64,000 nt of DNA from Desulfurococcales archaeon (GCA_027083135.1 JALWQH010000043.1:62001-126000), one strand, 5' to 3'. Counted from the first letter of the stretch, positions 35,733 through 45,385 are shown. The notes: a model not told the origin generated them from the sequence alone. Numbers and translations are program-made.

Positions 35733-36727
35733 AGAGGCATCCCTATCAGTATTCCATCCTTATCCCTGATTATCCTCACTGGAACCCTATCCCCCGGCTC
35801 CAAGCCTCTGGAGCCAACTATTGTGACGAGCACGCGTTTCTTATAGGAGCCTATCATCTCCCCCCTCATCCATCCTGGAAGAACAACCTCGACTCTCACC
35901 TTATCCCCCCTCCTAAGAGACACAGGATATCTGGGAGCACTGCGGAAACCGAAATCCTCGGGCCTAGGCCTCAGAGACACTCCTACACGTCTCTCCAGCC
36001 TCTCCAGCCACTCGTAGAATTCATCCCACCCCACCTCCCTCACGCCTGGAGGCTTCCGGCCATACTTGTGTGCCACGTATTTCTGAATGCCGAAGGGAGG
36101 CCATTTCCTACCAGCACCTATCCTAAGCCCCCATTCAATGATCCTAGGTATCTCATCATCATTTAGTCCTGGAAGCCATAGCGGAGCAATGTGGAGATCA
36201 ATGCTTGTCTCCCTTGCAACATATTCTGCAGCCTCAACCACCCTCTCAACATTAAACCACCTTACTCCAGCTAATCTGCGGGCAAGCTCGGGGTTAAGAG
36301 CGTCAATGCTCAGGTTAATCCTATCCAGCCCCGCCTCCTCAAGCCTGTCTACAAGCCTCCTAGTTAGAAGGTACCCCCTAGTCTCCAAGGCTACGCTGCG
36401 GATGCTTCTAAGCCTTTTAAGCCCATCCACAAGCTCCACGATCCATGGGTATGTTAGAGGCTCCCCCACCCCATCGATAAGAGCCTCAACGCTTCCCTTA
36501 ATTGACGCTACCCTTCCAGCCCACTCCACAAGCTGTTCAGGCTCCCTTACAATGTATTCTGAGACTCTACGCTTAGAGTAGGGGCCTGCATCCACACTGC
36601 AGAAAACACAGTTTAAGCCGCATATACTGGTAGGTCTAACCTGGATCACACTTGTACCACGGTCAATGACTCCGAAGGCTATATGCCCTATGAGGGGTAG
36701 AGGGGGGTTAACGAAGACCACGCGCAA
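35729..36727 (-). CDS. Radical SAM protein with C-terminal TRAM-like domain
   Basis: A 332-residue protein. The Fe-S motif is CGLNCVFC (C36, C40, C43), followed by IDGVGEPLTYP, which holds the glycine-rich SAM-contacting strand, and SIDALNPELARRLAG. The last 60 residues (GDKVRVEVVLPGWMRGEMIG, LEPGDRVPVRIIRDKDGILI) look like a small beta-barrel of the TRAM type, as in RNA-modifying methylthiotransferases, though the N-terminal methylthiotransferase domain is absent. It belongs to an archaeal group (COG2100) of unknown reaction; an RNA substrate is inference from the TRAM-like end. Confidence 0.82.
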   Translation of the reverse strand: MRVVFVNPPLPLIGHIAFGVIDRGTSVIQVRPTSICGLNCVFCSVDAGPYSKRRVSEYIVREPEQLVEWAGRVASIKGSVEALIDGVGEPLTYPWIVELVDGLKRLRSIRSVALETRGYLLTRRLVDRLEEAGLDRINLSIDALNPELARRLAGVRWFNVERVVEAAEYVARETSIDLHIAPLWLPGLNDDEIPRIIEWGLRIGAGRKWPPFGIQKYVAHKYGRKPPGVREVGWDEFYEWLERLERRVGVSLRPRPEDFGFRSAPRYPVSLRRGDKVRVEVVLPGWMRGEMIGSYKKRVLVTIVGSRGLEPGDRVPVRIIRDKDGILIGMPL

Positions 36728-36848
36728 AACACTATCCCAAGCCTAGGGCGTAGCATTGAGGGTAATGAGGCTTTACATCCAGGCACACTGATAGGTCAGC
36801 GTAATACTATTCGTCTAACATGAATAAGTCTTCACTCTCTATTAGCAT

Positions 36849-36867
36849 CAGTAATGCATTATTACTG
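36849..36867. promoter_or_regulatory. Inverted repeat upstream of dppA, candidate operator
   Basis: CAGTAAT (36849-36855), spacer GCATT, ATTACTG (36861-36867): a perfect 7-base inverted repeat lying just upstream of the likely dppA TATA box. Such a site suits a dimeric regulator; none is encoded adjacent. Confidence 0.4.
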
Positions 36868-36882
36868 ACATATAATCGCTAG

Positions 36883-36892
36883 TTTTAAATAA
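36883..36892 (+). promoter_or_regulatory. TATA box of the dpp operon
   Basis: TTTTAAATAA, about 65 bases before the dppA ATG. The ribosome binding site GGAGGT lies at 36939-36944. A second A/T element, ATATATAG, near 36919-36926 is an alternative. Confidence 0.45.
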
Positions 36893-36953
36893 GCCTATAT
36901 AGAAGGCTGTTGTGACTAATATATAGCTAAAGTGAAATGGAGGTAGATGTTGG

Positions 36954-39773
36954 ATGAAACCCTTTAAAATACTAGTTGCTGCCCTGATAATGGGCTTAAT
37001 GCTCGCCACACCCCTACTAGCACTCTCAGCGCACGCTCAGGGCACCCTGAGAGGCCCACCAACAGACCAGATAACCGTTGAAGTGAGAACCTCGCAGGAG
37101 ACAGGAGTCTACGACGTCATAAATGGGAAGATAGACATATTCCTATGGTCAGTGCTGCCAAAGATGATAAAAGGCCTGTCAGCCGATCAGCTCTCCAAGC
37201 TACGCCTCTACAAGACAGCCAACGTGTATCTAAGCCTAGTATTCAACCCTGTTGAAAACGTATATGTCAATGGGAAGCTGTTACCAGGCCTGGTGAACGA
37301 TACCAGCGGGGTCATCCACTTCAACCCCTTCGCCCTAAGAAAAGTCAGATTCGCCATGAACTTCCTGCTGGATAGGAAGCTGATAGTAGACAAGATCCTT
37401 GACGGTGGAGGACAGCCCATGTACACCATGATACAGCCCAGCAGCGGCTCATATAGATATATAGAGGACCTTGTCAGCCAGTTCGGCTTCACGCCTGAAG
37501 GAGACAAGCAGAAAGCTTCAAGCATGGCTATGGAAGCCATGCAGAATGCCGCCAATGTGCTAGCCCAGTACGGCTACAAACTAGAACTCAAGACTGATTC
37601 AAGCGGCCACAAGTGGTGGTACTTTAACGGCCAGCCAGTCACAGTAAAGTTCTTTATAAGAGTAGAGGATGAGAGGAAGGATGAAGGCATACAGATATCC
37701 AAGTGGATAGAGGACTACTTCTACATTAAAGTAGACCAGGAGATCAGGGACAGAAAGACCTGCATCTACACAGTCTACCTAACCAACCCTGCCGACTATA
37801 AGTGGAACATCTATACTGAAGGATGGATAAGCATGAGCGAGAACCCGCCAAGCGAGGACAAGTGGGCTGCAGCCCAGTTCTATGCCCCCTGGCTAGGATG
37901 GATGCCTGGACTACAGGTGGGAGGCTGGTGGCAGTATGAGAATAAGACCATAGATGAAGTATCCATGAAGATCATACAGGGCAGGGTTAAGAGCGTCGAC
38001 GAGTTCTGGAAGCTCTTCAAAGAGACAGTCAAACTGGGAGTAGAGGAGAGTGTAAGAGTAGGCGTAGCTGAGGAGTGGCAGTACTACCTTGCAAACAAGG
38101 CTAGAGTAGTGCAGATAGTGCCCGGCATTATCACAGGCCTATCCAACGCCTGGTGGGGTAGGACTCTAGTCACAGTTGACGGTAAGGCCAAGGTAGCGGA
38201 GTTCAGCGCCCAGGGAGCCCTCTTCATGAGCGAGTGGAACCCTGTACTAGGATTCACCGACGAATACAGCATGCTGCTGTGGAGTGTTATAAGAGACTAC
38301 GGCATGTATACTGATCCAAGCACAGGCAACTACATACCTGTGAGGACAACATACAAGATAGCTGAGAAGAAGTACCATCTGGATGAGAAGGGCAACATTG
38401 TAGGAGACCTTAACGTGCCAACCACGGCCATGATCTACAACAGCACCACTAAGAGCTGGGAGAACGTGCCTAAAGGAACAAAGGCTGCTGTAGAGGTGAT
38501 CTACAACTATAAGTTCAGCAACTGGCATGACGGACATCCAATGACCATGGCGGATGTACTGTACGAGTTTGCATTCATGTGGGAGTGGACGAAGAAAGAT
38601 GGACCCAACGATCCACTATATGATAGCCACTATGCCAGCCAGGTGCTACCCACAGTTGAGACATTCAAGGGCATACAGGTGATCAATGATACAGCAATAG
38701 CAGTATACGGCGATTACGTTGATCCTGTCATGGACTCCGTCACCGCGGCATGGTATGATGTGTGGCCAACCATACCATGGCAGGAGTATGAGGCAATGGT
38801 CTACTGTATAGTCAATAAGGGTCCTGAAACAGGCACTAAATATGCCTGGGAGACCAGGGAGAGCCTAGGCCTCAAGGGCATAGACATGATAGCCCCAGAC
38901 GACTCCAAAGACATAGCTGCAGCCTACGCTATACTATACTCAAAGAGATATGTGCCCAAGCCTCTCCAGCCTTACGTCTCACCCAGCGAGGCTGCTAAGG
39001 GCTACCTAGCAGGCATAAACTTCATCAAGAACCATGGCCATGCAGTAATAAGCAACGGGCCATTCGTCCTAGAGGAGTACATACCTGCCGCTAAGAGGCT
39101 GATACTGAAGGCTTTCAGAGATCCGACATATCCATTCGAGCCCAACTACTGGCTGAGAAAACTGAACGTGGCCAAGATAAGGATAGATAGCGTAGAAGCG
39201 CCTGAAACCATAGATGCAGGCAGCAGCATACCTGTAACCATAAAGATGACCACGGTGACACTGTATCCGAAGCACAGCGAAGAGCCTACGCAGAAAGGCT
39301 ACATAGAGGTTGTCCTTAAAGGACCTAAGGGCACCATTTACACAGCTGAAGCCACGATGAAGAGTCCTGGAACATGGACGGCTACCATACCGGGAGACGC
39401 GACGAAGGGGCTTGACGGAACCTATACAATCGAGATTCATGCAAGCCTAGTTAAGGGAGGAATACCGAGTGTAAGTAGTCTAAGCATAATAATAGCCGGA
39501 GTAACCACAACCACTACAACCTCAACGACCACGACTACAACCACTACAACCACTAAGACGACTACGACGACTGCTCCACCGCCAACAGCGCCAGGCATAT
39601 ACACTGTTACTAAGACAGCTACAGTGACTCATACTGTAGCAAAGCCCACCACCCTGACGCATACAGCCTTCCAGACAGTCTATAAGACCAGCACTGCGGT
39701 CATAGCAGTATTCATAGTAGTAGTGATAATAGTGGGCTTCGCAGCCTTCATCATAGGCAAACGTACAGCGTGA
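36954..39773 (+). CDS. dppA: Peptide/oligosaccharide ABC transporter substrate-binding protein
   Basis: A 939-residue family 5 (DppA/OppA-type) binding protein. It has a signal peptide (LVAALIMGLMLATPLLALSA), two large lobes (conserved pieces such as FALRKVRFAMNFLLDRKLI and YKFSNWHDGHPMTMADVLYE), a beta-sandwich-like part near 745-845, a Thr-rich stalk (about 851-880) and a C-terminal transmembrane anchor (AVIAVFIVVVIIVGFAAFII). This signal-domain-stalk-anchor layout is typical of archaeal members, which can bind peptides or sugars, so the substrate is open. ATG after GGAGGT; first gene of the operon. Confidence 0.93.
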   Translation: MKPFKILVAALIMGLMLATPLLALSAHAQGTLRGPPTDQITVEVRTSQETGVYDVINGKIDIFLWSVLPKMIKGLSADQLSKLRLYKTANVYLSLVFNPVENVYVNGKLLPGLVNDTSGVIHFNPFALRKVRFAMNFLLDRKLIVDKILDGGGQPMYTMIQPSSGSYRYIEDLVSQFGFTPEGDKQKASSMAMEAMQNAANVLAQYGYKLELKTDSSGHKWWYFNGQPVTVKFFIRVEDERKDEGIQISKWIEDYFYIKVDQEIRDRKTCIYTVYLTNPADYKWNIYTEGWISMSENPPSEDKWAAAQFYAPWLGWMPGLQVGGWWQYENKTIDEVSMKIIQGRVKSVDEFWKLFKETVKLGVEESVRVGVAEEWQYYLANKARVVQIVPGIITGLSNAWWGRTLVTVDGKAKVAEFSAQGALFMSEWNPVLGFTDEYSMLLWSVIRDYGMYTDPSTGNYIPVRTTYKIAEKKYHLDEKGNIVGDLNVPTTAMIYNSTTKSWENVPKGTKAAVEVIYNYKFSNWHDGHPMTMADVLYEFAFMWEWTKKDGPNDPLYDSHYASQVLPTVETFKGIQVINDTAIAVYGDYVDPVMDSVTAAWYDVWPTIPWQEYEAMVYCIVNKGPETGTKYAWETRESLGLKGIDMIAPDDSKDIAAAYAILYSKRYVPKPLQPYVSPSEAAKGYLAGINFIKNHGHAVISNGPFVLEEYIPAAKRLILKAFRDPTYPFEPNYWLRKLNVAKIRIDSVEAPETIDAGSSIPVTIKMTTVTLYPKHSEEPTQKGYIEVVLKGPKGTIYTAEATMKSPGTWTATIPGDATKGLDGTYTIEIHASLVKGGIPSVSSLSIIIAGVTTTTTTSTTTTTTTTTTKTTTTTAPPPTAPGIYTVTKTATVTHTVAKPTTLTHTAFQTVYKTSTAVIAVFIVVVIIVGFAAFIIGKRTA

Positions 39774-39793
39774 TTGTAAACATACAACCCTAG

Positions 39794-39807
39794 ATTTTTA
39801 TTTTTAA
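39794..39807 (+). terminator. T-rich tract after dppA
   Basis: Two runs of five T (ATTTTTATTTTTAA) about 20 bases after the dppA stop. Archaeal RNA polymerase stops at such tracts, so dppA may be transcribed in excess of the downstream permeases. Confidence 0.4.
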
Positions 39808-39821
39808 CTTCGAGCAGTATA

Positions 39822-39830
39822 TTTATATTA
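39822..39830 (+). promoter_or_regulatory. TATA-like element before dppB
   Basis: TTTATATTA lies between dppA and dppB and could provide a separate promoter for dppBCDF, about 110 bases before the chosen dppB start. Confidence 0.35.
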
Positions 39831-39942
39831 AATGTTTCTTTGAAGTGGAAGTGCCTTCACCCTGCCCGTGATTTATAAAATTTTTAAGGCCCAGGTACTA
39901 GAAATTATAGAGGCTCATTGCCCATTAAAAAGGTGGAGCATC

Positions 39943-40992
39943 ATGGGCTTAGCCAGATTCGCAAGCGTCCAGATAATTAATGCGTTGATAGTGCTACTAG
40001 TGGTTCTCTTCATAGTAACAGCCTTATTCACAAACCTGGCAGACCAGGAGAAGAAGGCTGCTATAGAGGAAGCTGTAGCCCAGATGAAGCCTCCCGCCTC
40101 GCTCAAAACTAAGGCCGAGATACAGAAGTGGAAGGAGGAGCAGAAGCAAATACTCTATGAGAGGGAGGGCCTCACAAAGCCCTACTGGCAGAGGGTATTC
40201 GGCTACATGGTTGACGCCCTAGAACTAAACTTCGGTGAAGCCAACCACATGGCATCATTCAAAACCCAGTCTAAGAAGGTCAGCAGAATAATACTTGAAG
40301 CACTTCCAAACACGATAATACTGTTCACAACAGCCACACTGATAGTCATAGCTATAGGAATATACCTGGGAATGAAGGCTGCAAGGGCTGCAGGCAAACT
40401 GCTTGACAGGACCATATCCTTCCTAGCAATGCTCTCGGCAAGCCTGCCCATGTGGTGGGTGGGGATGCTGATGCTGCTGCTCTTCAGCTACAAGCTGAAC
40501 TGGTTCCCATCCAATGCAATAGATGTCTATGTGGCTATAAGGCATGCCTCAAACATATTGGTAGAGCTTAAGGACTGGATATATTATATGACTCTGCCGC
40601 TAATCACGGTGGTTCTAGTATCATTTGGAGGATTCGCCTATGTCACCAGAAATATAGTGTTAGGTGTTATGAACGAGGACTTCGTTATGGCTGCAAGGGC
40701 TAAGGGCCTGCCTGAAAGGAAGGTGATCTACGGCCACGTGCTCCGCACTGCTAGTCCACCCATAGTAACCATGAGTGCTTTGAGCATCATAGGGTCTCTT
40801 GGAGGAGCAATAATAACTGAGACCGTGTTCGGCTGGCCAGGCATGGGCAGGGTATACTGGGTAGCAATACAGGAGAACGAGACAGCGGTCATCCTAGGCG
40901 AAACCTTCGTGACGGTCTTTCTCTTCGTCGCAACCATAGCGCTGCTGAACTTCATATACGGGCTGCTGGATCCGAGAGTAAAGGTAGGGTAG
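39943..40992 (+). CDS. dppB: ABC transporter permease DppB
   Basis: A 349-residue inner permease of the Dpp/Opp type. ATG 39943 is chosen because AGGTGGAG lies just upstream and because the following residues (GLARFASVQIINALIVLLVV) form the expected first helix; an upstream in-frame ATG at 39868 would add 25 atypical residues. Between helix 1 and the core is a charged loop (about 40-100). The core has LPNTIILFTTATLIVIAIGI and the EAA loop DFVMAARAKGLPERKVIYGH that contacts the ATPases. It ends with IYGLLDPRVKVG. Confidence 0.92.
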   Translation: MGLARFASVQIINALIVLLVVLFIVTALFTNLADQEKKAAIEEAVAQMKPPASLKTKAEIQKWKEEQKQILYEREGLTKPYWQRVFGYMVDALELNFGEANHMASFKTQSKKVSRIILEALPNTIILFTTATLIVIAIGIYLGMKAARAAGKLLDRTISFLAMLSASLPMWWVGMLMLLLFSYKLNWFPSNAIDVYVAIRHASNILVELKDWIYYMTLPLITVVLVSFGGFAYVTRNIVLGVMNEDFVMAARAKGLPERKVIYGHVLRTASPPIVTMSALSIIGSLGGAIITETVFGWPGMGRVYWVAIQENETAVILGETFVTVFLFVATIALLNFIYGLLDPRVKVG

Positions 40993-41004
40993 AGGTGAGC
41001 CAGG

Positions 41005-42462
41005 ATGAGTGTAACCATGTCTGAGTGGGCTTATAAGCTCCGCAACTTCTGGAGGGAGTTTAAGAGGCAGAAGATAGGCCTCCTAGGCTTAGCCCTACTA
41101 ATAATCCTAGTGGTACTAGCAGTCGCCGCCCCCCTCATAGTCAACCCAGACTATGAGAAGAACTGGAATTTAGCCGAGTACTGGAAGGATAACCCCATAG
41201 ACGCTCCTCCCTGCTGGGTTCAAATATTCTCATCCAAGAAGTATGCCCCCCAGCGCGTTTACGTGTGGATGTCTAATGATACTAGGAAGCAGTCTCCAAA
41301 CATAAAGGTAGTATTAGTTAAGAAGGGTAGGGGATACGCTATCTACAATGTGTCAATGCATTACAACTATCTCTGGGATGTGCCGCCGAACAATATTAAA
41401 CTAGAGCTCTACGTACGGCATAAGACCAATTCAACCAAGTATCCTGTATTCGACTTATATCTAACTAGGCCTGATGGAGCAGTGCTCAAACTGGCTAATA
41501 GGCAGAGTATGACAACCAATATAACCAGCTCCTTATCCTCGATGAACCTAGGTCGAGACATACGATCAATACTTCTTGAATTCGCCTCACATTATGTTAA
41601 CACTACGGGGGTGCAGCCCTCCACCATAAAGCCCCTCCAAGTAATCTTCTCTAAGGCAGGTAAAGGCATGCTGGCAGGTAAGACGCCGCCTCTTAAAGGC
41701 GAATACACGTTCACATTCAAGATAATATTCACTGAACCTTCAGACAAGGTTGTTGAGGCTAGGATGGTTATAATGGGCTCCTGCTACGGGCTGCTTGGAA
41801 CAGATGCTCTTGGAAGAGACCTATTTGCAGGCATAATATTCGGGATCAAGTGGGCTCTAATCATCGGTGTACTCACAAGCGTGATAAGCGTGTTCACCGG
41901 CGTGTTCTACGGCATAGCAAGCGGGTATGCTGGGGGATGGACTGATGAAGCTCTCATGCGTTTAGACCAGGTAGTATACTCTATGCCTGTACTGCCATTA
42001 CTGATACTCATGGCAGCTATATGGAGGCCGAGCATATGGCTGATCATACTGTTCCTAGCAGCCTTCGGGTGGCCTGGAATAGCAATAGTTACGCGCAGCA
42101 TGGCTCTCCAGCTTAAGGAGGAGCTGTACGTTGAGGCTGCGAAAGCCATGGGTGCCAGCGGGTGGAGAATAGTGTTCAGATATATTGTGCCGCAGACCAT
42201 GCCATATGCGTTCGCCTCAATAGCTCTAAGCGTGCCTGGAGCAATACTGGCTGAGGCTGGGCTAAGCTACCTGGGGCTAGGGGACCCACTAGCAGTAACA
42301 TGGGGCAAGATACTTCACGATGCAAGCATGGCGAACGCAGTACTTAATAATCTCTGGTGGTGGGTGTTACCACCAGGGCTGATGATCGCCTTGGTGGGCC
42401 TAACATTCGTGTTCCTGGGCAATGCCCTGGACAGAGTCCTAAACCCCAGGCTGCAGAGGTGA
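41005..42462 (+). CDS. dppC: ABC transporter permease DppC with large extracytoplasmic insertion
   Basis: A 485-residue permease, much longer than the usual ~300. TM1 is KIGLLGLALLIILVVLAVAA; after it comes an insertion of about 215 residues (roughly 48-262) that looks beta-rich with several N-glycosylation sites, then the standard core beginning GLLGTDALGRDLFAGIIFG, helices such as WALIIGVLTSVISVFTGVFY, and the EAA loop YVEAAKAMGASGWRIVFRYI. The insertion faces outside and may dock the binding protein. ATG 12 bases after dppB. Confidence 0.92.
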   Translation: MSVTMSEWAYKLRNFWREFKRQKIGLLGLALLIILVVLAVAAPLIVNPDYEKNWNLAEYWKDNPIDAPPCWVQIFSSKKYAPQRVYVWMSNDTRKQSPNIKVVLVKKGRGYAIYNVSMHYNYLWDVPPNNIKLELYVRHKTNSTKYPVFDLYLTRPDGAVLKLANRQSMTTNITSSLSSMNLGRDIRSILLEFASHYVNTTGVQPSTIKPLQVIFSKAGKGMLAGKTPPLKGEYTFTFKIIFTEPSDKVVEARMVIMGSCYGLLGTDALGRDLFAGIIFGIKWALIIGVLTSVISVFTGVFYGIASGYAGGWTDEALMRLDQVVYSMPVLPLLILMAAIWRPSIWLIILFLAAFGWPGIAIVTRSMALQLKEELYVEAAKAMGASGWRIVFRYIVPQTMPYAFASIALSVPGAILAEAGLSYLGLGDPLAVTWGKILHDASMANAVLNNLWWWVLPPGLMIALVGLTFVFLGNALDRVLNPRLQR

Positions 42463-42467
42463 TGTGA

Positions 42468-43436
42468 GTGGCGGATGAGCTGCTAAGAGTTGAGAACCTC
42501 AAAACATACTTCTATACTCTTAGAGGGGTTGTTAAAGCTGTTGATAACGTTAGCTTCACGCTTAGGAAAGGAGAGGTTATGGGGCTGGCAGGCGAGAGCG
42601 GCTGCGGTAAATCTACAACAGCATACTCCCTCATAAACCTCGTCCCGCCTCCTGGAAGAATCGTCGGCGGCCACGTATATCTTGACGGCATGGATCTAGC
42701 CCAAATGTCTGAACATGAGCTTAGGAGGAAGGTGAGGTGGAAGAGGATAAGCATGGTTTTCCAGGGAGCAATGAACGCCCTTACACCTGTATACACTGTC
42801 GGCTACCAGATAGCCGAGCCAATGATCTATCATGCAGGCATGGATAAACAGAAGGCTATGGAGAGGGTGGAGGAGCTGTTATCCCTGGTAGGCCTGGATC
42901 CAGGCATAGCTAAGAGATATCCTCATGAGCTGAGCGGTGGCCAAAAGCAGCGTGTGGTAATAGCTATGGCGCTAGCCCTGAACCCCGACCTAGTGATAGC
43001 CGATGAGCCTACAACAGCGCTAGACGTCGTAGTGCAGGCGCAGATCCTCAACCTGCTCAAGGAGCTTCAGCGTAAGCTTAAGATGAGCATAATTCTCATC
43101 ACTCATGATCTAAGCATAATAGCTGAGCTGGCTGACAAGGTGGCAGTTATGTATGCAGGCAAGATAGTGGAGTGGGGTCCTGCAGACGTGATATTCACCG
43201 AGCCTAAGCACCCTTACACTCAGGCTCTGCTGAGAGCAATACCTAGGCTCCGCGGCCCGATAGATAAGCTCATCTGGATCCCAGGCACGCCGCCCGACCT
43301 CGTTGCACCTCCGCCTGGTTGCCGCTTCTACCCTAGATGCACTAAGGTTATGGACATATGTAGGAGGGAGGAGCCACCAATGATTGAAATAGGTAAAGAG
43401 CACTATGTTTCATGCTGGCTGTATGCTAAGAGGTGA
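42468..43436 (+). CDS. dppD: ABC transporter ATP-binding protein DppD
   Basis: A 322-residue ATPase: Walker [12 protein letters not shown]-loop in [18 protein letters not shown], signature LSGGQKQR, Walker [13 protein letters not shown] and H-loop ILITHDLS. The C-terminal extension holds [20 protein letters not shown], the four-cysteine region of the Opp/Dpp C-terminal domain, which in some homologues binds a 4Fe-4S cluster. GTG start after AGAGGTGATG, five bases past dppC. Confidence 0.96.
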   Translation: MADELLRVENLKTYFYTLRGVVKAVDNVSFTLRKGEVMGLAGESGCGKSTTAYSLINLVPPPGRIVGGHVYLDGMDLAQMSEHELRRKVRWKRISMVFQGAMNALTPVYTVGYQIAEPMIYHAGMDKQKAMERVEELLSLVGLDPGIAKRYPHELSGGQKQRVVIAMALALNPDLVIADEPTTALDVVVQAQILNLLKELQRKLKMSIILITHDLSIIAELADKVAVMYAGKIVEWGPADVIFTEPKHPYTQALLRAIPRLRGPIDKLIWIPGTPPDLVAPPPGCRFYPRCTKVMDICRREEPPMIEIGKEHYVSCWLYAKR

Positions 43437-43442
43437 CCGTGA

Positions 43443-44585
43443 ATGGCATCCATATCAGTAGAGGAGGAGAAGTTCAAGCTTGCAGCTGAGATGGCCGCGG
43501 ACGTCATACTGAGAGTAGATAATCTTAAGGTGTGGTTCCCTCTGAGAAGAAGCCTTACAGAGGTTCTCAAGAGGATGCCTCCACGCTATGTGAGGGCAGT
43601 GGATGGCATAAGCTTCGATATAAGGAGGGGTGAGACATTCTGCCTTGTCGGCGAGAGCGGCTGCGGTAAGACGACTACGGGGAAAGCTATACTCAGGCTG
43701 GTCGATATTCATAGTGGCAGGACATTCTATAGGGCGAAGCCTGAGACCGTAGAGGAGCTGGCTAAAACTGTGCCCTCAGCGGTGCACAGCGATATTGTTG
43801 AGGTTACAGCCATACCTGACAAGAGGCTTAAACCGATTAGAAGGGAGATGCAGATGATATACCAGGATCCATTCGGCAGCCTTAACCCGCGCTTCAAGAT
43901 AAAGACCATCCTAGAGGAGCCGCTGCTAATACATAAGATAGGTTCAACCAGGGATGAGAGGGAGGAGCTGATAGTCAAGGCGTTAGAATCAGTTAGACTA
44001 GTCCCCCCCGAGGACTTCATGAACAGGTATCCCCACCAGCTCAGTGGTGGTCAGAGGCAGCGTGTAGCCATAGCCAGGGCACTTATACTTAACCCCCAGC
44101 TCATAGTGGCCGACGAGCCTGTATCAATGCTCGACGTATCGATCAGGGCGGAGATACTTGACCTGATGATAGAGCTTCAGAAGAGGCAGAATCTAACCTA
44201 CATATTCATAACACACGACCTCGCAGTGGCTAGATATATCTGTGATCGGATAGCAGTCATGTATCTGGGCAAGATAGTGGAGCTGGCCTCAGGTACAGAG
44301 CTCATAGAGAAACCCTACCATCCATATACTAAGGCGTTAATAGCAGCTATACCTGAACCTGATCCAAGCAACAGGCTTAGAATGAGGGTTGTGCCAATAA
44401 AGGGAGAAGTGCCAAGCGCTGTAAACATACCTCCAGGCTGCAGGTTCCATCCTAGATGCGTTGCCTTCGACGAGCATAAGGAGGCTCTTAAAGACATGTG
44501 CCCTGTTCACGAACCCCCTCTGGTAGAAGTGGATAAGAACCACTATGCTGCCTGCTGGCTATACGAGACGTTTAAGAAGAGTTAG
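43443..44585 (+). CDS. dppF: ABC transporter ATP-binding protein DppF
   Basis: A 380-residue ATPase partner of DppD: Walker [12 protein letters not shown]-loop MQMIYQDPFGSLNPRF, signature LSGGQRQR, Walker B LIVADEPVSMLD, H-loop FITHDLAV. An insertion of about 50 residues between Walker A and the Q-loop (residues around 95-135) is longer than usual. The C-terminal CRFHPRCVAFDEHKEALKDM region again has the conserved cysteines. Six bases follow dppD. Convergent 14-base overlap with the next gene. Confidence 0.95.
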   Translation: MASISVEEEKFKLAAEMAADVILRVDNLKVWFPLRRSLTEVLKRMPPRYVRAVDGISFDIRRGETFCLVGESGCGKTTTGKAILRLVDIHSGRTFYRAKPETVEELAKTVPSAVHSDIVEVTAIPDKRLKPIRREMQMIYQDPFGSLNPRFKIKTILEEPLLIHKIGSTRDEREELIVKALESVRLVPPEDFMNRYPHQLSGGQRQRVAIARALILNPQLIVADEPVSMLDVSIRAEILDLMIELQKRQNLTYIFITHDLAVARYICDRIAVMYLGKIVELASGTELIEKPYHPYTKALIAAIPEPDPSNRLRMRVVPIKGEVPSAVNIPPGCRFHPRCVAFDEHKEALKDMCPVHEPPLVEVDKNHYAACWLYETFKKS

Positions 44586-45285
44586 AGTAGACTAGTCTAT
44601 CTATTTTCTCCCTGAACTCATCATCCTCCTTGTATAGCCCCATATACACCTTATCTACCTTCAGCTTCTTCTCGAAGAGCATGTAGAACACGCCTTCCCT
44701 GAACGCATAGGGCCTCCAGAACAGCTGGTAGTCCATCACCTGAGGCCTACCCTCCTTGCCGAAAACATATTCGAAGAATCCTAATGCTAATCCAAGCTGC
44801 CTATACTCAGCCACTTCAGGTCTAGGGGGAGGAGGGTTTCTAAGCCTCATCAACACCTTCAGTCTATCGGTGAAGCTCATTGTAGGCGGGCTGACCCTAA
44901 TCTTCTCCCATAACTCTCTCCTACGCTGCAGGACTCTCTCATAGAGGCCGTAGATCGCTAGGAACGCCTCCCTCGGATCAGCGACAAGGGGTTTAAGGAT
45001 GATGTCGGATACATCGGCCTGCACTCCCTGGCTAAGCCTGCCTGCAGGCTTCCTAAGCACTAAGCCTAGGTGATCCCCCTTAACATACTTGTAGAAGTAG
45101 GCATCCAGGCTTATCCAGCGATCCATCAGGCCTCTGCCTCCCGGAAGCCTATAGCGAATATTGTAAAACGGTATCCACAGCGTCCTAGAATTCTCCGGGG
45201 GTTCTCTAAGCTTAGGCTCCCCGCTCCCCACAAGCCGCATAGTATCCCCACCATAGAGGAGGCTTCGAGGCTTAATCAAGCTCAC
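44572..45285 (-). CDS. Hypothetical protein
   Basis: A 237-residue protein I do not recognise. It is rich in Arg, Tyr and Leu, with no membrane segment or catalytic motif; segments such as WIPFYNIRYRLPGGRGLMDR, VSDIILKPLVADPREAFLAI and YQLFWRPYAFREGVFYMLFE suggest a compact soluble fold, and residues 105-125 (YERVLQRRRELWEKI) a helix. GTG start at 45285; divergent from the mevalonate cluster and overlapping the dppF end by 14 bases. Confidence 0.6.
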   Translation of the reverse strand: MSLIKPRSLLYGGDTMRLVGSGEPKLREPPENSRTLWIPFYNIRYRLPGGRGLMDRWISLDAYFYKYVKGDHLGLVLRKPAGRLSQGVQADVSDIILKPLVADPREAFLAIYGLYERVLQRRRELWEKIRVSPPTMSFTDRLKVLMRLRNPPPPRPEVAEYRQLGLALGFFEYVFGKEGRPQVMDYQLFWRPYAFREGVFYMLFEKKLKVDKVYMGLYKEDDEFREKIDRLVYSNSS

Positions 45286-45303
45286 GCCGCATACTTCGTC
45301 TAG

Positions 45304-45335
45304 AGTCTAAACACATTTTAGGCTAACGTTAGACT
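45304..45335. promoter_or_regulatory. Inverted repeat at the mevalonate cluster promoter
   Basis: AGTCTAA (45304-45310) and TTAGACT (45329-45335), a perfect 7-base inverted repeat with an 18-base spacer; its right arm abuts the likely TATA box ACTTTAAAC (45333-45341) of the HMG-CoA synthase gene. A bound protein would block or aid TBP; this is inference. Confidence 0.4.
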
Positions 45336-45385
45336 TTAAACTATCCTCACTACTATTAAGCATCGGTGTTGCGGAGGGGTGGTAA

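Noticed and set aside
39499-39590. ACC/ACT/ACG codon repeats as a DNA repeat array
   Set aside because: They encode the Thr-rich stalk of the substrate-binding protein and are explained by coding content.
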